Assembly (NCBI RefSeq): GCF_030852425.1
Contig: NZ_NSDM01000013.1
Location: 62,001 to 126,000 of the forward strand
Source of the DNA: Saccharothrix longispora
GTDB taxonomy: Bacteria > Actinomycetota > Actinomycetes > Mycobacteriales > Pseudonocardiaceae
Direction of reading: 5' to 3'
DNA length: 64,000 nucleotides
The notes below the pieces were generated by a model. That model did not search any database and had not been told where the DNA came from. It saw only the letters and a program-made list of their open reading frames with translations. Below are positions 55,917-64,000 of this stretch, piece by piece. A program made the translations under genes and the position numbers. Numbering within the stretch: the first letter of the stretch is position 1; each line of letters begins with the position of its first letter.

Positions 55917-57299
55917 GTGTTCGCCGCCAGTCCCTCCGGACGCCCGATCCCCGCCGGACGCCCCGCCGACGTGCTGGCCTCGGCGATCGACCGCCTCGGC
56001 GAGCTGCCCGAGCACGGGCTGGGCGCGAACGCGGCACTGGCCCGGCTCACGGAGGTGCTGGCCGAGTACGACGTGGACCTCACCCACCCGTTCGCCGCCG
56101 CCCACCTGCAACCGCCGCCGCTGGCCGTGGCCGTCGCGGCGGACGCGCTGGCCGCCGCGGGCAACGCCTCGCTCGACACCTACGACTCCGGGCCCGCCGC
56201 CATCGCCGTCGAGCGCTGGGTCGTCGCGGCGCTGACCGGGCTGGCCGGGTTCGGCCCGGGGGCCGACGGCGTGTTCACCCCCGGCGGCACGCTGTCCAAC
56301 CTGACCGCGCTGCTGCTGGCCCGGGACGCCGCCGCCGCGCGGCTCGGCGTCGACGTCCGCTCCGACGGCGTGGCCGCGCTGCCCGACCCGGTGGTGCTGT
56401 GCTCCGAGGCGGCGCACTTCTCCGTGCAGCGGGCGTGCGCGGCGCTGGGCATCGGCGAGCACGCCGTGCGGCCGGTGGCGGTCGACCCGCTCCGGCGGAT
56501 GCGCCCCGACGCGCTGGACTCGCAGCTGCGCTCGGGCGGCACGCCGGTCGCCGTGGTCGCCACGGCGGGCACCACCGACTTCGGCTCGGTGGACCCGCTG
56601 CACGAGGTGGCCGAGGTGGCCCGCGAGCACGGCGCGTGGCTGCACGTGGACGCCGCCTACGGCTTCGGCGCGCTGTTCTCCGCGAAGCTCGCCGGACTGG
56701 TCGACGGCCTGTCGCTGGCCGACTCGGTGACCGCGGACCTGCACAAGATCGGCTGGCAGCCGGCGTCGGCGAGCGTGCTGCTGGTGCGGTCCGCCGCGTC
56801 GTTCGGCGCGCTGGAGCGGTCGGTGGCCTACCTCAACCCCGAGGACGACCGGGCCGAGGGCTACGACGGCACGCTGGGCCGCACGCTCCAAACCACGCGC
56901 CGCGCCGACGCGGTGAAGGTGGCCGCCACGCTCCTCGCGCTGGGCCGCGCGGGCCTGGGCGCGCTGGTGGACCGCTGCCACGAGCTGGCCCGCCACGCCG
57001 CCGGGCTGATCGCCGCCGACCCGGCGTTCGAGCTGGTCGGCGGGGCGACGCTGACCACGGTGGTGTTCCGCTACCGGACCGCGGACGAGTCGCGGTCCGA
57101 CGAGGTGAACGCGGGGCTGCGCCGGCGGCTGCTGCGCTCGGGCGAGGCGCTGGTCGGCCGCACCGAGGTGGACAAGGCGACCTGCCTGAAGTTCACCCTG
57201 CTCAACCCGAACGCCCGGGAGGCGGACCTGGTGGCGCTGCTGGCGCTGGTCCGCGAGGCCGGCTCCGCCGCCGAACGGCTGTTGGAGGGAGTGGCATGA
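55917..57299 (+). CDS. PLP-dependent group II decarboxylase (lysine/DABA type) of siderophore operon
   Basis: 460 residues. PLP-binding Lys in TADLHKIGWQPAS, HVDAAYGFGALFS and GVFTPGGTLSNLTALL are signatures of group II decarboxylases such as DesA (lysine to cadaverine) and RhbB (diaminobutyrate to diaminopropane). No aminotransferase that would supply diaminobutyrate is present, so lysine decarboxylation is favoured. GTG start with GGAGG 4 nt upstream; the stop overlaps the next ATG (ATGA). Confidence 0.9.
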   Translation: MFAASPSGRPIPAGRPADVLASAIDRLGELPEHGLGANAALARLTEVLAEYDVDLTHPFAAAHLQPPPLAVAVAADALAAAGNASLDTYDSGPAAIAVERWVVAALTGLAGFGPGADGVFTPGGTLSNLTALLLARDAAAARLGVDVRSDGVAALPDPVVLCSEAAHFSVQRACAALGIGEHAVRPVAVDPLRRMRPDALDSQLRSGGTPVAVVATAGTTDFGSVDPLHEVAEVAREHGAWLHVDAAYGFGALFSAKLAGLVDGLSLADSVTADLHKIGWQPASASVLLVRSAASFGALERSVAYLNPEDDRAEGYDGTLGRTLQTTRRADAVKVAATLLALGRAGLGALVDRCHELARHAAGLIAADPAFELVGGATLTTVVFRYRTADESRSDEVNAGLRRRLLRSGEALVGRTEVDKATCLKFTLLNPNAREADLVALLALVREAGSAAERLLEGVA

Positions 57300-58960
57300 G
57301 ACCTGACGCACTGGAGGGCGACCCCCGGTCGGCCGCCGAGCACGCCCACCTGGAGGCCCTGCTGCGCTGCTGGGTGCGCGAGCGGGGCGTGCCGGTGGGC
57401 GAGCGGGTGCGGATCGAGGCGCTGGGCGTGCCGCTGGAGGCGGACGTCCGGTACCGCTCGGCGACCGGCTGGCACCGGTTCGGCCCGGTGACGCTCGCCG
57501 GCCGCCCGGCCGACCCGGTGGTGGCGGTGGCGCTGGTCGGCGCCGAACTGGGCGGAGACACGGCCGACCTGGTGGAGCGCACCGCCGAGTCGGTGCGCCG
57601 GGTGGCCGGGTTCGTGGAGCAGCGCAGGCGCGAACCGGTCGGTCCCGCCGACCGGTTCCTCGACGCCGAGCAGCGCCTGATGCTCGGTCACCTGCACCAC
57701 CCCGCGCCCAAGAGCCGCGACGGGCTGTCCGACACCGACAACGCCCGGTACGCGCCGGAGCTGCGCGGGTCGTTCCCGCTGTTCTGGTTCGCCGCCGCCG
57801 AGGAGGTCGTCTCGCACGGCTCGGTCGCCGGGCCGGACGCGCCGTCGCTGATGGCCGCGCTGGCCGGGCGCAGCCCCGAACCGGGCCGGGTGCTGGTGCC
57901 CGCGCACCCGTGGCAGGCGCACGACCTGCTGCGGCGCCCGCGCGTCGCGTCGCTCGTCTCGCGCGGGCTGCTGGAGCCGCTGGGCGAGTTCGGGCCCGCC
58001 TGGTCGCCCACGTCGAGCCTGCGCACGGTGTACCGCACGGGCGCGCCGGTGATGCTGAAGCTGTCGCTGGGCCTGCGGATCACCAACTCGCGGCGCGAGT
58101 CGACGTCCACCGAGCTGCGCCGCGGGTCGGAGGTCCACCTGCTGCTGGAGTCCGGGTACGCGGCGGGCACCGGGAAGGCGCACCCGGAGTTCTCCGTCGT
58201 GCGCGACCCCTCGTGGCTCGCGGTGGACGAGGGCGGCGAGGTGACCGGACTGGACGTGGCGGTGCGCGAGGTGCCCGACGGCATCGGCGACTCGCGGTGC
58301 CTCGCCGGTCTCGTCGCGCCGCGGCCGGGCATCGGGCGCAGCCTGCTGGGCGAGCTGGTGCTGCGGCTCGACGCCGCCGAGTGGGTCGCCTCCTACACCG
58401 ACCACGTGCTGGTGCCGATGCTGCGGCTCTACGCCGAGACCGGCATCGGGCTGGAGGCCCACCAGCAGAACACGCTGGTGCGGCTGGACCCGGCGGGGCG
58501 CGTGGTCGGCGGCCGGTACCGGGACAACCAGGGCTACTACCTGGCGGCGTCCCGCCTGCCGGACGTGCTGGAGCGGCTGGGCGCCGCGTCCTCCACGCTG
58601 GCCGTCGTGGACGACGCGGTGGTGGACGACCGGCTCACCTACTACCTGCTGCGCAACCAGGCGCTGGCCGTGGTCGGCTGCCTGGGCGTGGAGGGGTTGG
58701 CCGACGAGCGCGACCTGCTCTCCGTGATGGCGTCCCGGCTGGAGTCGGCGCTGCCCGCGCTCGCCGAGGCCGGTCCCGACGGCGACCGGCTGGCGCGGCG
58801 GTGGCTCACGGCGGACCTGCTGCCGTGCAAGGCGAACCTGCTGACCAGGCTCCAGGGCATCGACGAGGTGCTCGCGCCGCTGGACGCCCAGTCGGTGTAC
58901 TTCGACGCGCCCAACCCGCTCGTCCCCGATCGCCCCCGGGAGGGGAGGTGCGCCCGGTGA
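57296..58960 (+). CDS. NIS siderophore synthetase (IucA/IucC family), first copy
   Basis: 554 residues. ATP-dependent synthetase joining a carboxylate, often citrate, to an amine. Landmarks are GHLHHPAPKSRDGLS (nucleotide and carboxylate pocket), VPAHPWQAHDL, KLSLGLRITNSRR and GIGLEAHQQNTLVRLDPAGRVVGGRYRDNQG (cited by EAHQQN and RDNQG), followed by a FhuF-like C-terminal part. Translation is coupled to the decarboxylase. Assignment to type A or C needs phylogeny. Confidence 0.92.
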   Translation: MRPDALEGDPRSAAEHAHLEALLRCWVRERGVPVGERVRIEALGVPLEADVRYRSATGWHRFGPVTLAGRPADPVVAVALVGAELGGDTADLVERTAESVRRVAGFVEQRRREPVGPADRFLDAEQRLMLGHLHHPAPKSRDGLSDTDNARYAPELRGSFPLFWFAAAEEVVSHGSVAGPDAPSLMAALAGRSPEPGRVLVPAHPWQAHDLLRRPRVASLVSRGLLEPLGEFGPAWSPTSSLRTVYRTGAPVMLKLSLGLRITNSRRESTSTELRRGSEVHLLLESGYAAGTGKAHPEFSVVRDPSWLAVDEGGEVTGLDVAVREVPDGIGDSRCLAGLVAPRPGIGRSLLGELVLRLDAAEWVASYTDHVLVPMLRLYAETGIGLEAHQQNTLVRLDPAGRVVGGRYRDNQGYYLAASRLPDVLERLGAASSTLAVVDDAVVDDRLTYYLLRNQALAVVGCLGVEGLADERDLLSVMASRLESALPALAEAGPDGDRLARRWLTADLLPCKANLLTRLQGIDEVLAPLDAQSVYFDAPNPLVPDRPREGRCAR

Positions 58961-59532
58961 CCCACCTCGACGCCTACCGGCCGACCGACGACCTGTCCGG
59001 CGTGCCCGGTCCCCCGCTGCCCGTGCTCACCGACGGGTGGCACGCGCGGGCCGTGGACCCCGACCGGGACCTGAACCTGGTGCACCGCTGGATGCAGGCG
59101 CCGCACGTGGTCGCGTTCTGGCACCAGGCGTGGCCGCGCGAGCGGTGGGACGCCGAGCTGCGCGGGCAGCTGGCCGGCGCGCACTCGCTGCCGCTGCTGG
59201 TGGGCCGCGACGGCGACCCGCTGCTGTACGTGGAGGTGTACCGGGCGGCGCGGGACGTGGTCGCGGGCGTGTACCCGGCCCGACCGCACGACCTCGGCCT
59301 GCACCTCGCCGTCGGGGAGCTGGCGATGACCGACCGGGGTCTCGTGCGGTCGCTGCTGCCCGTGCTGGCCGACGCGCTGTTCGCCGCCGACCCGCGGTGC
59401 ACGCGGGTGGTGCTGGAACCCGACGTGCGCAACCGGCGGGCGATCAGCTCGTTCACCGCGGGCGGGTTCGCGCCGGTCGGCGAGGTGCTGCTGCCGGACA
59501 AGGTGGCCCTGCTGATGGTGCGCACCCGGTGA
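58957..59532 (+). CDS. GNAT acyltransferase for hydroxamate formation (IucB/RhbD-like)
   Basis: 191 residues. Landmarks: HRWMQAPHVVAFWHQAW, PLLYVEVYRAARDVV, LGLHLAVGELAMTDRGL and VVLEPDVRNRRAISSFTAGGF, typical of siderophore N-acyltransferases. It would acetylate (or succinylate) the hydroxylamine of N-hydroxycadaverine. GTG start overlapping the upstream stop (GTGA). Confidence 0.9.
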   Translation: MTHLDAYRPTDDLSGVPGPPLPVLTDGWHARAVDPDRDLNLVHRWMQAPHVVAFWHQAWPRERWDAELRGQLAGAHSLPLLVGRDGDPLLYVEVYRAARDVVAGVYPARPHDLGLHLAVGELAMTDRGLVRSLLPVLADALFAADPRCTRVVLEPDVRNRRAISSFTAGGFAPVGEVLLPDKVALLMVRTR

Positions 59533-60794
59533 TCGACGTGCTGGCGATCGGCTGCGGGCCGTTCAACCTGGGACTGGCGGCGCTGGCGTCGACGGTGGAC
59601 GACGTGGACGTGGTGGTGCTGGAGGCGCGGCCGGAGCTGCGCTGGCACCCCGGGATGATGTTCGACGACGCGGTGCTCCAGGTCAGCTTCCTGGCCGACC
59701 TGGTGACGCTGGTCGCGCCGACGCACCCGCTGTCGTTCCTGGAGTACCTGCGCGACGCCGACCGGCTCTACCCGTTCTACGTGCGGGAGAGGTTCCACCC
59801 GACGCGCCGGGAGTACGAGGACTACCTGCGGTGGGCGGCGTCGCGGCTGCCCGTGCGGTTCTCGCACCCGGTGACCTCGGTGCGGTGGGAGGACGACCGG
59901 TTCGCGGTGTCCGGTGACGGGTTCTCGTGCGAGGCCCGCAACCTGGTGCTGGGCGTGGGCACGGAGCCGTTCGTGCCGCCGGCGCTGGACGGGCTGGGCG
60001 ACCGGCTCGTGCACACCTCCGGGTACCTGCACCGGGACGTGGACGCGGCGCGGGTGACCGTGGTCGGGTCCGGGCAGTCGGGGGCGGAGGTGGTGCTGGA
60101 CCTGCTGCGGCGCAACGCGTCCCCCGGCGGGCCCGCCGTGTCGTGGCTGACCCGCACCCCGGTGTTCGCGCCGCTGGACTACACGAAGCTGGTGCTGGAG
60201 ATGACCACGCCGGCGTACGTGCGGCACTTCCACTCGCTGCCGCGGGAGCGGCGGGACGCGGTGCGCGCCGAGCAGTGGCGCCACTACCGGGCGATCTCCT
60301 CGGAGACCATCGAGGAGCTGCACGACCTGCTGTACCGGCGGGAGTGGGCGCACGGCCTGGCGCCCGTGGAGCTGCGGCCCGGGGTGGCCGTGGTGTCGTC
60401 GCGGGTGACGGCGTCCGGAGTGGAGCTGACGTGCGCGCACCGCGACACCGGGCGGACGTTCACGCACGTCACCGACCTGGTGGTGGCCGCGACCGGGTAC
60501 CGGCAGGCGGCGACGCCGTTCCTCGCGCCGCTGGAGCCGCTCGTGCGGCGGGACGACGCCGGCCGGTACGTGGTGGCGCTGGACCACTCGGTCGCGCTCG
60601 ACCCGTCGGTCACCGGCCGCGTGTTCGTCGCCAACGCCGACCTGCACAGCCACGGCGTCGCGGCCCCCGACCTGGGCATCGGCGCGGTGCGCAACGCCAC
60701 GATCCTCAACGCGGTGACCGGCCGCGAGGTGTACCCGCTTCCGAAGCACACCGCCTACACCAGCTTCACCGCACCGGGGGACGACCGTGACTGA
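59529..60794 (+). CDS. Lysine/ornithine/cadaverine N-monooxygenase (IucD/DesB-like)
   Basis: 421 residues. FAD-binding GCGPFNLGLAALAS (residues 8-21), substrate region MMFDDAVLQVSFLADLVTL, NADPH-binding VVGSGQSGAEVVLDLL, and C-terminal ATGYRQA and NADLHSHGVAAPDLG. Makes the N-hydroxy amine. GTG start overlapping the acyltransferase stop (GTGA). Confidence 0.93.
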   Translation: MIDVLAIGCGPFNLGLAALASTVDDVDVVVLEARPELRWHPGMMFDDAVLQVSFLADLVTLVAPTHPLSFLEYLRDADRLYPFYVRERFHPTRREYEDYLRWAASRLPVRFSHPVTSVRWEDDRFAVSGDGFSCEARNLVLGVGTEPFVPPALDGLGDRLVHTSGYLHRDVDAARVTVVGSGQSGAEVVLDLLRRNASPGGPAVSWLTRTPVFAPLDYTKLVLEMTTPAYVRHFHSLPRERRDAVRAEQWRHYRAISSETIEELHDLLYRREWAHGLAPVELRPGVAVVSSRVTASGVELTCAHRDTGRTFTHVTDLVVAATGYRQAATPFLAPLEPLVRRDDAGRYVVALDHSVALDPSVTGRVFVANADLHSHGVAAPDLGIGAVRNATILNAVTGREVYPLPKHTAYTSFTAPGDDRD

Positions 60795-62562
60795 CCTGTG
60801 GCGCGAGTGCTCGGCCGCGTTGCTCGCCAAGGCGATCGGCGAGCTGTGCTTCGAGGAGCTGCTGGCCCCCGTCGGGGGCGTTCCCGGCGGGGAGACCGGG
60901 CCGGGCCGGTACGAGCTGCGGTTCGACGACGCGGTGTACGCGTTCTCGGCGTCGCGGACCGCGTTCGGCGGGTGGGCCGTGCGACCGGGGTCGGTGCGGC
61001 GGGGCGCGGCGGGCATCCTCGGCGACGACGTGGTCGAGCCGTGCGACGACGTCCAGCGGTTCGTGGTGGACGCGTTCCGGTCCCTGCGGGTGGATCCGGC
61101 CACCACCGCCGGGTTCCTCGCCGAGGTGACCTCGACGCTGGCGGCGGACGTGGCGCTGGCCGAGACCGCCCGCCCGGTCTCCGAGCTGGTCGCGCTGCCG
61201 CACGCCGAGCTGGACGGCCACCTCACCGGGCACCCGTGGCTGATCGCGAACAAGGGGCGGATCGGGTTCTCGGCGGAGGACGCGGCCCGGTACGCGCCCG
61301 AGTCGCGCACCCCGCTGCGGGTGCCGTGGCTGGCCGTGCACCGGGGGCTGGCGGAGTTCCGGGGCACGTCGTCGCTGTCGGAGGCGGCCGTGCGCGCGCA
61401 CGAGCTGTCCCCCGGCACGATCGAGCGGTTCACCGAGGCGCTGCGGGAGGCGGGCGCCGACCCGGCGGCGTACGTGTGGCTGCCCGTCCACCCGTGGCAG
61501 CTCGACCACGTCGTGCGCACCCTGTGGGCGCCGGAGCTTGCGCTGGGCCGCATCGTGGAGCTGGGCGAGGCCCCCGACTTCCACCTGCCCACCCAGGCGA
61601 TCCGCACGCTGTCCAACGTGGACTCGCCGGGGCGCTACCAGGTGAAGCTGCCGCTGCGGGTGCTCAACACCTCCGTGTACCGCGGCCTCCCGCCGCACTG
61701 CACGCTCGCCGCGCCGGTCGTCACGCAGTGGCTCCAGGGCCTGTGGGAGTCGGACAAGCTCATCGGGGAGTGGGGCACGTCGCTGCTCGGCGAGGTCGCG
61801 TCGGTGACCGTCCGCCACCCGGGGCTGTCCCGCGCGGGCGAGGTGCCGTACCAGTGGCTGGAGACGCTGGGCTGCATCTGGCGCGAGCCGGTCCCGCTGC
61901 GCCCCGGCGAGCGCTCGTGGTCGCTGGCCGCCCTGCTGCACGTGGACCCCGAGGGCCGGCCGCTGGTCCGCGAGTTCACGGGCTCGCACGACCCGTCGGT
62001 GTGGTTCGCGGCCCTGCTGCGGGCGTTGTTCCGCCCGTTGGTGCACTTCCTCTACACGTACGGGATCACGTTCAACCCGCACGGCGAGAACGTCGTGGTG
62101 ATCACCGACGAGTCCCACCTGCCCGTCCGCGTGGCGGTCCTGGACCTGGTGGACGACGTGAACGTGTCGGTGGACCGCGTCCCCGCCCGCGGCCCGGAGC
62201 CGGACACCGACGACCCGGTGCTGCCGCGCAAACCGTGGCCGGTGCTGCGCCAGTACATCGTGGACGCCCTGCTGGTCGGCGTCTTCCGCCCCCTGTCCAC
62301 CCTGGTCGACCTGCCCGCCGACACCTTCTGGGGCATGGTGCGGGGCGAGGTGGACGCCTACCGCACCCGCTTCCCGGAGCTGGCGGACCGCGTGGACGAG
62401 GGCTCCCTGACCGCCCCGGAGTTCCTCCGCTTCCCGCTCAACGGCTACCGGATCACCCTGGGCTACCGCGACCTGGCCGCCCGCCCGCCGGTGCCGAGGA
62501 CGGGCACCCTGCCCAACCCCCTGCACGACGTGCCGCCGATCGCGCCCCGTGACGGGTGGTGA
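60787..62562 (+). CDS. NIS siderophore synthetase (IucA/IucC family), second copy
   Basis: 591 residues. Core motifs: GHPWLIANKGRIGFSAEDAARYAPE (cited by GHPW and GRIGFS), PVHPWQLDHVV, TLSNVDSPGRYQVKLPL and GITFNPHGENVVVI, with a FhuF-like C-terminus. Similar in length to DesD and RhbC/F. GTG start overlapping the monooxygenase end by 8 nt. With the first synthetase it would make the two amide bonds of a citrate-dihydroxamate siderophore. Confidence 0.93.
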   Translation: MTDLWRECSAALLAKAIGELCFEELLAPVGGVPGGETGPGRYELRFDDAVYAFSASRTAFGGWAVRPGSVRRGAAGILGDDVVEPCDDVQRFVVDAFRSLRVDPATTAGFLAEVTSTLAADVALAETARPVSELVALPHAELDGHLTGHPWLIANKGRIGFSAEDAARYAPESRTPLRVPWLAVHRGLAEFRGTSSLSEAAVRAHELSPGTIERFTEALREAGADPAAYVWLPVHPWQLDHVVRTLWAPELALGRIVELGEAPDFHLPTQAIRTLSNVDSPGRYQVKLPLRVLNTSVYRGLPPHCTLAAPVVTQWLQGLWESDKLIGEWGTSLLGEVASVTVRHPGLSRAGEVPYQWLETLGCIWREPVPLRPGERSWSLAALLHVDPEGRPLVREFTGSHDPSVWFAALLRALFRPLVHFLYTYGITFNPHGENVVVITDESHLPVRVAVLDLVDDVNVSVDRVPARGPEPDTDDPVLPRKPWPVLRQYIVDALLVGVFRPLSTLVDLPADTFWGMVRGEVDAYRTRFPELADRVDEGSLTAPEFLRFPLNGYRITLGYRDLAARPPVPRTGTLPNPLHDVPPIAPRDGW

Positions 62563-62689
62563 ACGGACGCACCCCCGATCGACCGCGAGCACCAGAAGGC
62601 CCTTCCGAACAGCGCACACGGCGTGCGGCCATTCGGGGGACAAAAGTCCGTTCCCGGCTGCGGCAGGCGTAGCGTCCTGTTCCCACCCC

Positions 62690-62752
62690 AGACCTCGGTG
62701 ACGTGACACACCCGCCACGCTCGCGGGCACACATCACGAACCGAGGTCTTTT
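62690..62752 (+). terminator. Long hairpin with T-tract after the siderophore operon
   Basis: AGACCTCGGT (62690-62699) pairs with ACCGAGGTCT (62740-62749) and is followed by TTTT; inner CGTGA/TCACG pairs extend the stem. It lies 128 nt past the last siderophore gene and 85 nt before the repeat-protein gene. Probably a terminator. The rest of the 274-bp gap shows no gene. Confidence 0.6.
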
Positions 62753-62836
62753 CACGTGCGGATGAAGTGGCACCGGCAGTCGATCGGATCACGCTGCGCG
62801 AGCCACCGCCGACAACGCATCGAGGAGTGAACCACC

Positions 62837-63565
62837 ATGGGAATCCAGCAGAGCCAGGTCCGCCGCGGAGCCGTCGCCACGCTGGCCGGCGTCCTCGCGG
62901 TCCCGTTCTTATGGGCGGTCAGCCCGCTGACCGCCCACGCCGCCGTCGACTGCGTCGTGAGCGCCGGCGTGACCCAGACCGACACCGTCGTCACCGGCAC
63001 CCCCGGCAACGACACGATCGACTGCGGCGGCACGAACCCCGCCAAGACGATCAACGGCAACGGCGGCAACGACACCATCACCGGCTCCGACCTCGACGAC
63101 ACGATCGACGGCGGTGACGGCAACGACACCCTCACCGGCGGCACCGGAGCCGACACCCTCACCGGCGGCCTGGGCATCGACACGATCTCCGGCAGCGCCG
63201 GCGACGACACCCTCGTCGGCGCCTCCAACGACGGCAGCCAGGACAGCCTCGACGGCGGCCTCGGCACCGACACCTGCCAGGGACCCGCGCCGGACCCCGA
63301 CATCCACGCCAACTGCGAGAGCACGAGCACCCCGCCGACGACGGGACCGGGCTCGGGCACGGGGAACGCGACCGCGCTGTGCGCCGCGACCGGCGGCGTG
63401 CTCTCCCTGACCCTGAACCCGGTGGGGTACACCTGCGTGTTCAACCCCCTCGGCGCCGGCAACCGCCGCGTCAACGAGGCCCGCGCCATCTGCACCGGAG
63501 CCGGGGGAACGTTCGTGAACCTGCTCCCGCTCAGCTACGCCTGCCTCCTGCCGACCACGCCGTGA
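62837..63565 (+). CDS. Secreted RTX-like calcium-binding repeat protein
   Basis: 242 residues. Signal peptide to about residue 35 (LAGVLAVPFLWAVSPLTAHA). Residues about 50-125 are glycine/aspartate nonapeptide-type repeats (GTPGNDTID, GNGGNDTIT, GGDGNDTLT, GGTGADTLT), the parallel beta-roll that folds on binding calcium. A Pro/Thr/Gly linker and a C-terminal part with four Cys (ALCAATGG, YTCVF, AICTGAGG, YACLL) follow, likely two disulfides. No enzymatic domain, no type I secretion genes nearby; Sec export inferred. ATG start with GAGGAG about 9 nt upstream. Confidence 0.88.
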   Translation: MGIQQSQVRRGAVATLAGVLAVPFLWAVSPLTAHAAVDCVVSAGVTQTDTVVTGTPGNDTIDCGGTNPAKTINGNGGNDTITGSDLDDTIDGGDGNDTLTGGTGADTLTGGLGIDTISGSAGDDTLVGASNDGSQDSLDGGLGTDTCQGPAPDPDIHANCESTSTPPTTGPGSGTGNATALCAATGGVLSLTLNPVGYTCVFNPLGAGNRRVNEARAICTGAGGTFVNLLPLSYACLLPTTP

Positions 63566-63616
63566 CCCACTCCACCCGGTGACGGCCGCTCCGAACGGCA
63601 GGGAGGGGACGGGCGT

Positions 63617-63659
63617 CCGGCCGCCCCGCCCGGTATCCCCGGCCGGGCGGGGCGGCCGG
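63617..63659. terminator. Bidirectional terminator
   Basis: Perfect 17-bp stem (63617-63633 with 63643-63659) and 9-nt loop between the convergent repeat-protein and methyltransferase genes, 5 nt from the latter's stop. Confidence 0.85.
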
Positions 63660-63663
63660 AGGG

Positions 63664-64000
63664 TCAGCGGCGGGCCAGGGTGAGGTAGGCGAAGCCCAGG
63701 GCGCCGCGGTAGCCCCTGAGCCAGCCCTCGCGGTGGTCGTCGACGATCCCGCGGACGGCGTCGGCCTCAGGGTGGTCGGGGTTGGCCAGCAGCCAGCGCT
63801 CGCGGGAGGCGCACCAGCGGGACTCGAAGTCGTCCCACTCGTCCAGGGTGGCGGTGGTCAGGTTCAGCAGGCGGTAGCCGCCGGCCAGGGCCAGGTCCAC
63901 CAGGTCGGGCAGCGGGGTGAAGCCCGCGTCGCCGAAGATCCCCCGGGCCAGGGCGTTGGGTTCGCGCTCCCAGAAGCCGTCGCCCAGCAGCAGGGTCCCG
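63664..64000 (-). CDS. SAM-dependent methyltransferase, C-terminal part (5' end outside window)
   Basis: At least 111 residues, open to the right edge. The visible segment reads LLLGDGFWEREP, then DLVDLALAGGYRLLNLTTATLDEWDDFE (cited by AGGYRLLNLTTAT) and a C-terminal GWLRGYRGALGFAYLTLARR. This matches the end of class I methyltransferases annotated in actinobacteria; the SAM-binding GxGxG is outside the window. Substrate unknown. Confidence 0.75.
   Translation of the reverse strand, partial: GTLLLGDGFWEREPNALARGIFGDAGFTPLPDLVDLALAGGYRLLNLTTATLDEWDDFESRWCASRERWLLANPDHPEADAVRGIVDDHREGWLRGYRGALGFAYLTLARR

Noticed and set aside
55917..62562. Desferrioxamine (desABCD) operon
   Set aside because: The des operon has one NIS synthetase; this one has two, and the set matches citrate-dihydroxamate systems better.
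62563..62836. ydaO (c-di-AMP) riboswitch upstream of the secreted repeat protein
   Set aside because: The region has GC-rich hairpins but no convincing conserved core; the later hairpin with T-run is better explained as a terminator.

Overview
The window is very GC-rich, densely packed DNA. GTG starts are frequent and many neighbouring genes overlap by 4 nt at GTGA or ATGA junctions. It carries actinobacterial marker genes (bldD, mihF, an actinobacterial-type priA lacking helicase motifs, a DasR-like GntR regulator with split GlcNAc PTS genes, IdeR/DmdR-type iron box, mycobacterial-type SOS box). The best inference is a filamentous actinomycete of the Pseudonocardiaceae (Saccharothrix / Actinosynnema / Lentzea neighbourhood). 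No rRNA, tRNA, CRISPR array, prophage or insertion sequence was recognised.

Layout. (1) 1-7.1 kb: 5' part of uvrC, then an accessory block: two tandem Rieske lipoproteins, an unknown protein divergent from a zinc-ribbon/HTH/TPR regulator that sits 2 nt before a SLOG-like nucleotide-binding protein, a WYL regulator and a Tat-exported M28 aminopeptidase. (2) 7.2-11.7 kb: riboflavin operon rpe-ribD-ribE-ribBA-ribH plus a membrane PH-domain protein, almost every junction overlapping. (3) 11.9-15.7 kb: a short-chain dehydrogenase with missing catalytic residues, a large LuxR (LAL) regulator and a flavoprotein coupled to rsmB. (4) 15.7-23.7 kb: rsmB, fmt, def, ggt, a 2'-5' RNA ligase-like protein and priA behind a LexA-box promoter. 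(5) 23.8-36.5 kb: 22-bp tandem repeats, metK, coaBC, rpoZ, gmk, mihF, then pyrF-carB-carA-membrane protein-pyrC-pyrB-pyrR with a PyrR RNA-binding leader. (6) 36.7-45.8 kb: bldD, nusB, efp, pepQ, a small membrane protein, a beta-propeller glycosidase-like lipoprotein, aroQ-aroB-aroK-aroC and a type IV prepilin peptidase. (7) 45.8-49.7 kb: PTS genes EIIA, EIIB, DasR-like regulator, EIIC, HPr and a small kinase, with a dre-like operator. (8) 49.7-55.7 kb: aroE-mltG-ruvX-alaS-DUF6167-DUF948. (9) 55.8-62.6 kb: an iron-box-controlled NRPS-independent siderophore operon of five coupled genes. (10) 62.8-64 kb: a secreted calcium-binding repeat protein and the end of a methyltransferase.

Much of the window keeps the gene order known from mycobacteria (uvrC / rib genes / rpe / fmu / fmt / priA / metK / coaBC / rpoZ / gmk / mihF / pyr operon, and aro / pepQ / efp / nusB and aroE / mltG / ruvX / alaS). 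The departures from that order mark the accessory genes.

The core genes supply flavin, pyrimidine, aromatic and SAM precursors together with translation, wall and replication housekeeping. The accessory parts add iron acquisition, amino-sugar sensing and uptake, and several regulator-effector pairs of unknown role. The most interesting items are the LexA-box promoter in front of priA, the regulator/SLOG pair, the predicted citrate-cadaverine siderophore operon, the PyrR leader, the 22-bp tandem repeats and the coupled flavoprotein.
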